A stretch of DNA of 64,000 nt from Eunapius fragilis. Its lineage: Eukaryota; Porifera; Demospongiae; Spongillida; Spongillidae. A model generated the notes under the pieces. The model saw nothing but the letters and a program-made list of their open reading frames with translations, had not been told where the DNA came from and did no database searches. This document shows positions 57,401 through 64,000 of the stretch, piece by piece (the stretch's first letter is position 1; each line of letters opens with the position of its first letter). The DNA is taken from contig OY811977.1 of NCBI GenBank assembly GCA_963681505.1, forward strand, positions 5,139,223 through 5,203,222, given 5' to 3'. The translations under genes and the position numbers were made by a program.

Positions 57401-60400
57401 CTTCAAAACATATAACAGAGCCACTTCGAAAACACAAATATTATCAAGTTTATTCCATGTACAATACGAAGCTACATGTATACGCCGTTGGAGCCAGAAA
57501 ACTTCGAATCTTCAGTTTGTACACTAACCAATGAGTAATGACGTACCGCTAAAAAGTGTATATGTTTTAAGTCGCACAGTGTTCGATTGGCTTCAGCTAC
57601 GATCATGGTACTTGTGGCATCAGATAGAGTACAAGTTTTATAAGCATAAAACAGCGTCAAATATGCTACCAAGTGTTGTGTTAAAAAGAGTAGCGCACAT
57701 TCCAACGTTGTTTGATTGCAATATTTCGTTGCTAAGCACACGCAGCCATTTCAATAATATTTCAGGCGTAGGTCTTTTTGACCCACGTTTCAATGTATTG
57801 AAGCAGTAAGAAACTTAGTGAAACGCTATCGCATCAAAATGAATAAGTACCGGATGTTGACAATTACATGTATAAGCGATTGCTATTACATATTTATAGT
57901 AACACCGTGTAGTATTGGCGGAAGGTCGAATTTCAAGCCTATACGATGATTTTGTAAGCTTGAATGTATGTAGCACACGCACTAATAATGGATGGACACA
58001 AATCGGCTTTGCCCACGCCCAATGCATCGCTGCGGGTGGATTACGTCACCGCTCCATGTTTATTAATCTTCACGGATATGGCTTGTAAGATCAGAGATAT
58101 TATCTTGAGCTGGTAAGATGAGTGGGGACCATATTGCATCCTCGAGTCCCAAGCTTCCACATGTTTGTTCGAACATGACAGCGCTCCCTCAGATAATGAA
58201 GTACGCGCGGTGTTAATCGGAATGGTTTTAAAAACGTCAAGCCCGCTATGGCTGCTTGACAACGCATAGCTGATCTGCAGGCGCACCAGCTGGATTTTAG
58301 CAGAGATAATACGTTCTTTCAAACGCTTTGATAGCGATGTGATAATGGTTTACCACGGTCACGGACTTGTCATCAAATACACTATCCGACTGGTTGCATT
58401 GAAATCCTACGCCTCAGCAATAACATTCCTATGCAAGCGTAGCGGTCGCGTAATATACCTGCATGCAGAGACATCGTAACGTTCTTTAGAGCAGAAGAAA
58501 TCGATTGCCATACCTATAATCTGACGTCATCAGTTTAACAAATAAATTTGTTTCTAATGCTCGCGCTCCAATGCAATTGCTCAAACTACTGGTGTCATGT
58601 GGCGATTAATTGTTAATCAGAACGGTTGTGAAAAACGTCACAACGCATCGCTGATCTGTAGGCGCACCAGCTGGATTTTTAGCAGAGACAATACTAATTT
58701 TAGGTACTTTCAAACGCTTCGAGAGCGATGTATATACCCAGACCTTTACCACGGTCACGCACTTGTCATCAAAAACACTATCCAACTGTTTGCATTGAAA
58801 TCCTACTCCTCAGCAATAACATTCCTATGCAAGCGTAGCGGTCCGTAATATACCCGCATGCAGCGACATCGTAACGTTGTTTAGAGCAGAAGATATCGAT
58901 CGCCATTCCTGTAATCTGACGACAAACAAATTTGTTTTTAACGCTCGCAATTGGGCTGAATATCATCGAATCAACGGACGAGTTCCGTGGAAGTGCTTAT
59001 TGTCTGTTAATCCGTGATGTGAACAAACTGAAAAGAACTGCATTGGCAATAACGCATCGAAATGACACATCTTATGTCATCTGAGTGAACTGTACAGATG
59101 TGTGTTCGCACAAACACTATACAAAACAGTTGATACTTCCTTGCACAAACTACATGTGCTACACATATGAAATACATTATAAACATGCAAAGTGTGGAAT
59201 TCATTCATGTACACAACACTATCTAGCTCAAAGATAGGGTGTAATGAACAGTGCCTCTTAAAATTTGATACCATAGCTAAATTAATGGAATGGGGTGTAA
59301 ACATGACCGTCATTAGTGGTATAGATTGCTCTGTCAGACTTCTTGGCCTCTTTCATTATCCTGAAGTTGTTATCTCTGTACTTATTCTCTGTCCCAGATG
59401 TACTCGGACCAATGATCAAGTTTGGTGGTCTGTGATCCAGCTCCTTACCATATATGATCTCCTGCACCCTGCCTCCTCCACTGGAGTCTGTTATCTCTCT
59501 GCAACCATGCACCTCACAACTAGTTGGTCTTTCAGCAGCTACCCAGCTGAACCTGATGACAATGATTAATCAAGGAACATTCGTAAAATGCACCGTGCAT
59601 GATTTTGTAGACTTCAGTTCTATCTCAGGTCATATCTTTATGATGATTGGAAAGCAGCTGCATTTTTTTAATGATTATTCTATGTCTGATAGAATAGGTT
59701 TTCTACCTCAATTACTTGGTGATGTTTTTTTTTAATATTAATGTAACTGGTTTATATTATTATTTAGCGTTTAATGATCCACACTGTGTGTCTACTTAAT
59801 TGTTTCATAATCTATACTGCCCAAACGATTAAACATGGACTCGACCCAAGACATCAAATATAGTCCATTTCTGCTACAGGTACATCTGGCTGGTTTTGAT
59901 GTAGCCTACCCACCTCCCACACCAGACCCCTAATCATGTATGGAAACACAACTGGACCATACAAACCTGTGTGCATTGGCTATACATGTAGCTGGCATTG
60001 CTGTGCTGATGTCATACATTGTTTCCTAGTGGTTACGAAGAGTATTTGTTAAGGTTCTGGGACTCCACCCTATTCTGTGATACCAATACTTACAGCACCT
60101 CCATACTCCATAGGGTAGTGGGTGGGGCATGGCCCCTACATATCCACCATCTTCTGAGGCCCATGGCTATCTCTGCCCTCCTTTATTTAAAATGTGACCA
60201 GCATGTCCATGTTGGGAGGGAAATACACTAGTGTATTCTTGGGTCTGTATCCTTGGTAACAGTGACTTCGTAATCTCTGTAGAATGGCCTAACAGCATTG
60301 CATTGGGCAGCACATTTTGGTAGAGTTGACTGTGTGAAAACTCTCCTGTCCGCATCTGGGATTGATGTCAACATAAAAGACTCCGCTGGTCTCATACCTC

Positions 60401-62443
60401 TGAAGTTAGCTACTAAGTATGATGTACTCACAATGCTCCAGAAGTATACCACCAATTGTAATGACTACCCGATCCGTTCATTTGGTAAAGTTGTTCTTTC
60501 TGGTGACACGGGATCAGGAAAGACAACATTGTCTGAGGTGATCATGGTGATGTCATTCTGATCACATGTACATGTACATGTGTATTTATAAAGCAGAACA
60601 GATAACATGTACCTGGAACTTTGGATAAGTTTGGATATGGGTAGTTATTAGTAGTGTATAATATTAAATTAATACTACATAACTGTAATACTGGTCATTA
60701 GGCACTATGTTTACCGTGTCTAAACAATTTAGACCATTGAAATGCATATGTGGCAATTATTTCAAATATGGGTCATCCGTTATTAGTGGGGTTAATGTGT
60801 GCTTCATAAATTCAGATCTTGATGCAATTACTCATATTTGTTTATCTAAGGATGAATGTTAGTTGAACCAGTTAATACGTTAATAATCTTTATGGTTTAC
60901 AAAATGTACTGCTGTGAATAATTAATTTTTCCTTGTTTGTCTGGTAGTGACTTCTTAGGCATCAAATTGAAGTTCAATCTACATAGAATCTATAAATATT
61001 AATAACTTTAGTGGATGATGAAAGGATAAAATAAATTGTTTTGTGGATTTCTAAATAGAGATGGTATCTGGATCAATGGACTGGAAAACCTGGAGAGACC
61101 ATCAATATAGTTGTTTTTGTGAATAAAAATTTAGTATATAGAAATACTCTAGGGACCTCATAGAGTTTTATGAGTGTCCGCGTTCTTAAATGTTGTTTTA
61201 GCACTCATCCAAAGTGACATTTGTTTATATGCCACAAGTGTCTCATGGACTGTAGCCAAGAACACTGGCCACAAAATGATTTTTAAAACGAGCGCATGTT
61301 TATGAAGAATGGGCACACAGTAGTTCAGATAAGCCTTCTATATGCACTAATAAAAATTAAGTTTTATCATTCTTGTTGAAAAGCAACCAACCACGGCCAG
61401 CAACTCTAAAGCCGGTCCCCCTTATGTAATGGCAGCAAGTATGAACCAGACAGTGACGGTATCCAAGTAGTAGAACTGAATTTGCCTGCAGGCGAACCGG
61501 CAGTGATCCAGCCTCTAGGCAAACCAGTTGATTTACTCGAGTCCAGCGTTTTACGAATGCAGCACTAAGCTCGTTCTCAAAACGTATGCGTAAGCGGGTC
61601 CGCTTAGATTAGCTGCATCATCATATGCAAATAAATCTCAGTGTTGATTGCTGTAGTGTGATTGTTACATAACACACAGCACCACTGAGATATATAACCC
61701 AAGTAAAAACATAGAGCATGGCTGCCACATAATCAAACCTATGCGGTTCTCAGGGAGTATCTATACACAGATATTTTATAAATGAAATACGCAGGACATT
61801 AGTCTTCTCTTGATGTTCGTATTGTTTAAAACTTCAATATCTATCCGGAATTTGTCCGAATTTTGAAATCAGCATGTTGTACATATTATTTAACCCTTTC
61901 GCCACCTACATAAATGATTGTTTAATATGGGTTCCACTTAAGTACAGCTTCACCTTGATGTCAAATTAGTCTGTATCAGACAAAAAATGGAAAATTAATG
62001 TTCCTGCCAAGTTGAAGTTAATTATTCAGGAGAGTATATTTTGTTCACCATTCAAGTTATTAGCATGATGAACAGTTAAAGTAACATTTATCCTAGGACA
62101 AATATCAGTAAATGCATCATGTTCTGAGGATGTGAATCACCCTCCCACAAAAGTCTTAGTGGAATCACCATTCACTCTAGCTGTTTGTGTAAGTACCAGA
62201 ACGGGGACTTTCTAAGTTCCTGTCCTCCAGGCACTTACGAATCCATCCTGCATATGATCATATGATTACTATACACCTGCATCAACCAATCAGATATGGC
62301 GAATCATATGTGCTATTGTCTATTCTCTGCACACATTACAGTTGCTATGATATACTGTCCTATGGTACTATTAACTGATGGTGTTCTAATAAATGTCTAT
62401 TCTGCAGGCTATAAAGTATTGCTCTCAATTAAGCATTCATAAA
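45379..62443 (+). CDS. Second ROCO gene: ankyrin repeats and Roc P-loop, 5' part
   Basis: Exons 45379-45477, 46017-46115, 46970-47068, 48552-48650, 48833-48913, 51823-51921, 52636-52734, 60283-60537 and perhaps 62408-62443; every junction is phase 0 with GT-AG borders. Ankyrin repeats ([22 protein letters not shown] pattern) bind partner proteins; the last long exon links them to a Roc P-loop GDTGSGKTT, as in DAPK-type ROCO proteins. It should continue to COR and Death domains right of the window, like the gene at 178-2376. The start codon was not found; more exons probably lie 5' of 45379. Intron 52735-60282 is full of repeats and transposon remnants. Confidence 0.85.
46017..46115 (+). CDS. 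Ankyrin exon 2 (99 bp)
   Basis: [33 protein letters not shown], canonical TPLH repeat, then GTGAGT. Part of a recently duplicated exon-intron unit with 46970-47068. Confidence 0.9.
46970..47068 (+). CDS. Ankyrin exon 3 (99 bp)
   Basis: [33 protein letters not shown]. Differs from exon 2 at a few codons; flanking introns are also alike. The last codon is ATG where exon 2 has AAG. Confidence 0.9.
47226..48551. other. Intron sequence, no extra exon seen
   Basis: Contains ATGTACATGT-type palindromes and AT-rich stretches. No ankyrin-like frame with splice signals detected. Confidence 0.5.
48552..48650 (+). CDS. Ankyrin exon 4 (99 bp)
   Basis: [37 protein letters not shown] variant. Acceptor TTTCCTTACAG, donor GTGGGT. 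Confidence 0.9.
48833..48913 (+). CDS. Ankyrin-like exon 5 (81 bp)
   Basis: [27 protein letters not shown]; a shortened repeat (27 residues) with helix pattern but no TPLH. Acceptor GTACTGTAG, donor GTGAGG. Confidence 0.75.
50348..50776 (-). CDS. Hypothetical 143-codon ORF in ROCO intron
   Basis: Minus strand, within an intron of the plus-strand ROCO gene. Includes [20 protein letters not shown] and [20 protein letters not shown], with amino-acid use that looks protein-like, but no family, splice context or promoter is recognised. May be a transposon or processed-gene remnant. Confidence 0.2.
   Translation of the reverse strand: MFPQHTNTRDNHSHTAVIFHLWSTRSSTAHGREQTGVPMETGEVLVSIAVGPCSVAPVSGTVHTLQLYTMPTTRAGLGLTKDTRYPSVKLCIGMMDGKMDYFSAVTLHVMKVWECQPVLKPFIKEMNPHVSCMYGQLWIRPR
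51008..51170. repeat. G-run minisatellite, about 60-bp units
   Basis: GGGGGGTGCTGTTGGT.TCTG then GGCC.TGGTAC.AAAACTGG repeated about 2.5 times with G runs of 8-13. Confidence 0.8.
51823..51921 (+). CDS. Ankyrin exon 6 (99 bp)
   Basis: [33 protein letters not shown], donor GTAAGA. Same capping type as exon 1, suggesting a second block of repeats begins here. Confidence 0.85.
52636..52734 (+). CDS. Ankyrin exon 7 (99 bp)
   Basis: [33 protein letters not shown], near the consensus. Acceptor CTTACAG, donor GTGAGT. Confidence 0.9.
53791..54018 (-). pseudogene. Gypsy RNase H relic
   Basis: Reads [20 protein letters not shown] then [17 protein letters not shown]: the RNase H pattern (VLSQ, YxSKK, the Glu of KE) of Ty3/gypsy elements. 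Less than a quarter of the domain remains. Confidence 0.6.
54775..54990. repeat. Minisatellite, about 57-bp units, 3-4 copies
   Basis: CCCCCCTCTCCCATTTGAAA, GGCTTAGTTGTCCTGTGAA and GGCTTAGTCCC recur in order. Non-coding. Confidence 0.85.
56225..56400. repeat. Inverted-repeat element with AACGTCA termini
   Basis: GGCGTCTCCAAACTATTTAGG plus AACGTCATTTTGACGTT at the left pairs with AACGTCAAAATGACGTTACC and CCAAAATAGTTTGAAGACGCC at the right (56370-56415). Two C runs inside. MITE-like, about 200 bp. Confidence 0.7.
56580..57245. repeat. 18-bp-based minisatellite, open on both strands
   Basis: GGGCTGGTTGTGGAACCA-type units with GAGCC, GGGCC and GAACC variants; longer, more diverged units after 57000. 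Six-residue periodic peptides arise on both strands (ALAPQP, GLVVEP), which is what an 18-bp satellite without stops gives. Not treated as a gene. Confidence 0.9.
58212..58948. repeat. Diverged 350-400 bp direct duplication
   Basis: 58212-58566 and 58612-58948 share GGCGCACCAGCTGGATTTT, ACCACGGTCACG.ACTTGTC, CAGCAATAACATTCCTATGC and AACAAAT.AATTTGTTT in order, about 85-90% alike. Non-coding; possible transposon termini. Confidence 0.85.
59282..59512 (-). CDS. Possible terminal exon on minus strand, unknown
   Basis: Minus-strand frame [19 protein letters not shown], then [20 protein letters not shown] and stop at 59282. The codons look coding and an acceptor-like CAG lies upstream, but no family or partner exon is recognised. 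The antisense plus-strand ORF is a shadow. Confidence 0.25.
   Translation of the reverse strand: MHGCREITDSSGGGRVQEIIYGKELDHRPPNLIIGPSTSGTENKYRDNNFRIMKEAKKSDRAIYTTNDGHVYTPFH
60283..60537 (+). CDS. Ankyrin end and Roc P-loop exon
   Basis: [20 protein letters not shown], a second repeat [18 protein letters not shown], linker [20 protein letters not shown], and TLSE before GTGATC (60538). GDTGSGKT is the Walker A/G1 motif of Roc. A later donor at 60547 is possible; the frame stops at 60561. Confidence 0.85.
60562..62407. other. Intron after the P-loop exon, nothing recognised
   Basis: AT-rich, with ACATGTACATGTACATG near 60566. No ORF longer than about 50 codons with splice support. Confidence 0.5.
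62408..62443 (+). CDS. Possible 36-bp Roc micro-exon
   Basis: Acceptor [20 protein letters not shown] in phase 0, donor GTGAGT. It would extend the helix after the P-loop, and in the paralogue at 178 the next exon likewise starts in phase 0. Too short to be sure. Confidence 0.4.
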
Positions 62444-64000
62444 GTGAGTTATTTCTCCTGTCACCTCTTTTTTTATTCCTCTCTTCCCTCTCTTCCTCTC
62501 CCTCCCTCCCTCCCCCTTCATCTCATACTCTGGCTGTATACATTATTCTTATCCTCTTGGCCCACAATGGTCCAACACTATTAATTATTTCTGCATGTAC
62601 ATGAATATGATTCCTTGTTTCCCATTGCAGTAGATGTTTATGGCATGTGGTAAGGTAGTTCAATTTTCATTATTTGCTGGCTCTTAAATATCGACAAATA
62701 TTGAAAAAAATTTGTCAATAAATCTATTTAATTATCACAGTAAGCCTATACACAGCACCTGATTATGAGCTGTACCAAAGGGAATTTTACCAGGTATTGC
62801 ATTTTGATCGCCCTGAAGTATGAGCCAGTGAAGTGCACATGTGCCCATACATTGTACACAGTGCTTACGTTTCTCTCAGATAAACGACAAAGAAGCTACT
62901 AAAGTACATCTTTAGTTCCAAGAATGGTTTGCAATACAAGTATAGGTATGAGCAATTTGTAAGAAGTATTTACTTTTAGTACAATACACTTAACCTTAAT
63001 TCTCCAGGTCCATGTCCTACACGTAGGACCAATATTTGAAAATTCATTATAAATAGAACTGCAGTTTTTTGTCATCCATTTCTCTACGGCTGTTTGATGT
63101 GTCCATCGTGCTAAATTTACCAATTGTCAGTCTATTTTTTCAATCACACCCTTGGTTACACAATCCTAATAAACAGATAAGGTTCTTAAAAATGCATCAT
63201 GTAGAGAATTTAATTGTCACAGAAAAAAGTACATCAAGTAAAACGTTTTTGAATGTTTTTTGAAGCGTGCTACTAGATACACATTCTATGGCAGTGTTTT
63301 TACTCTTTATTTTTTTTGCCATTTTTACCGAAAATACACTGTATGTTTTGTCCATTCACTTGGCTATTCCCGCAACATGCGTCTGACAAATACCTATCGT
63401 TCATAAGCTTGTGGAGCTAGCAATTTCCAAATCTACATTGTTCTTTTTTATATGCTAAGTGCAAAAGACCTGTCTTACTACCCCCTTCGTTTAACATGTT
63501 GCTCTAATCTTCCCAACATTACTTTAAGTTGCTCTGCGATTTACCACAAATACATCTTATAGCAATGCAGTATTTATTATATTTGACAATCTTTGAAGAA
63601 TTGAAGTAAAAATAATTTCTGAAATAATACCCATTTCTACAGTGTAATGAGAGTTTGCTAAAAATTAATTTTCACTTGCATTTTACGTGTAGGACGATAA
63701 TCCTACGATCGGAGATTAAAGGTTAACAACCTGTTGTTTGAGGTTGTTAAAAGAATTAGCAACTGGTTGAAGTGGTAATTTCGCTGGAATAGAACTGGTT
63801 GTAGCTGTTCTGTTACTCTGAATATCAGTTAATCGTCGGTTAATTGGTTAACCAAAGCTCCAGCACAACCGGCTTGAAGCCTTATAATGGGATATGTGAT
63901 CAGATTCTTGGCTGTTGCTCTAGCCTTTCACCTGCACTAATTAATTTCATTTTTATCACATCATGCAGAAGGTTTTGAACTTCTAAATTTCTAATTGGAG
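62444..64000. other. Right end of the window, no gene recognised
   Basis: AT-rich, pyrimidine tract (62470-62520), short inverted AACCGGTT-like text near 63840. The Roc remainder, COR and Death exons of the second ROCO gene are expected beyond 64000. Confidence 0.5.

Larger units (their letters stand above)
52735..60282. other. 7.5 kb intron of the second ROCO gene, repeat-rich
   Basis: Holds a 23-base G run (about 53055-53077), a gypsy RNase H relic (53791-54018), three minisatellites or tandem duplications and MITE-like debris (for example CCTGTATACGCCACTG near 52590, just before exon 7). Between 55.0 and 56.5 kb I see nothing supported apart from inverted ACGTCATTTTGACGTT motifs near 56230 and 56375. 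Confidence 0.6.

Noticed and set aside
59192-59569. Plus-strand 125-codon ORF
   Set aside because: Looks like the antisense of a more plausible minus-strand frame at 59282-59512.

Overview
The window is nuclear DNA of an early-branching animal, most plausibly a demosponge. Three things point there: short spliced exons with canonical GT-AG borders, ankyrin-Roc-COR-Death (DAPK-like ROCO) genes of the kind expanded in sponges, and a bacterial-looking mitochondrial LSU rRNA fragment. Introns are also rich in the palindrome TACATGTA. The sponge assignment is inference. The eukaryotic, metazoan nature is seen directly (EFA6-type Sec7/PH gene, Death domain, animal-type Ty3/gypsy, BEL/Pao and hAT elements). 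There is no bacterial operon, tRNA or CRISPR array.

Layout. 0-2.4 kb: the 3' end of a ROCO gene (Roc remainder, COR, Death domain), + strand. 2.57-7.28 kb: a 4.7 kb DNA transposon with GGGGCAGTGCAAG termini and an ATAT target duplication. 7.8-18.5 kb: a decayed BEL/Pao retrotransposon (- strand), split just beside its YVDD box by a 5.1 kb Ty3/gypsy element (+ strand, 299 bp LTRs, AGGTG duplication). That gypsy element has integrase upstream of reverse transcriptase, the unusual Gmr1-like order. 18.5-20.4 kb: two side-by-side terminal-inverted-repeat elements, one carrying a TTF-zinc-finger hAT transposase remnant. 20.4-21.6 kb: a minisatellite.

21.64-30.5 kb and 37.76-42.3 kb are two copies of one segment holding a conserved minus-strand exon and a standard-order gypsy element that was already broken before duplication. 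The first copy alone contains a 4,445 bp palindromic (fold-back) transposon, so the second copy is its empty site. Between the copies (31.0-37.7 kb) lies an EFA6/PSD-like Arf-GEF gene. It lacks the end of Sec7 and the start of PH, and has a mitochondrial rRNA insertion abutting one of its last exons.

42.3-43.7 kb holds the rest of the second gypsy copy. 44.2-45.2 kb holds a MITE, a small Cys-rich terminal exon and a 47 bp minisatellite. From 45.4 kb onward is the 5' part of a second ROCO gene: seven ankyrin exons (six of 99 bp, one of 81 bp), then an exon fusing ankyrin repeats to the Roc P-loop at 60.3 kb. It runs off the right end.

The two ROCO genes are complementary parts of the same architecture on the same strand, suggesting a tandem family. 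Most other sequence is transposon debris, G/C homopolymers and micro- or minisatellites. Coding exons were chosen by reading-frame and splice-phase agreement, not by ORF length.
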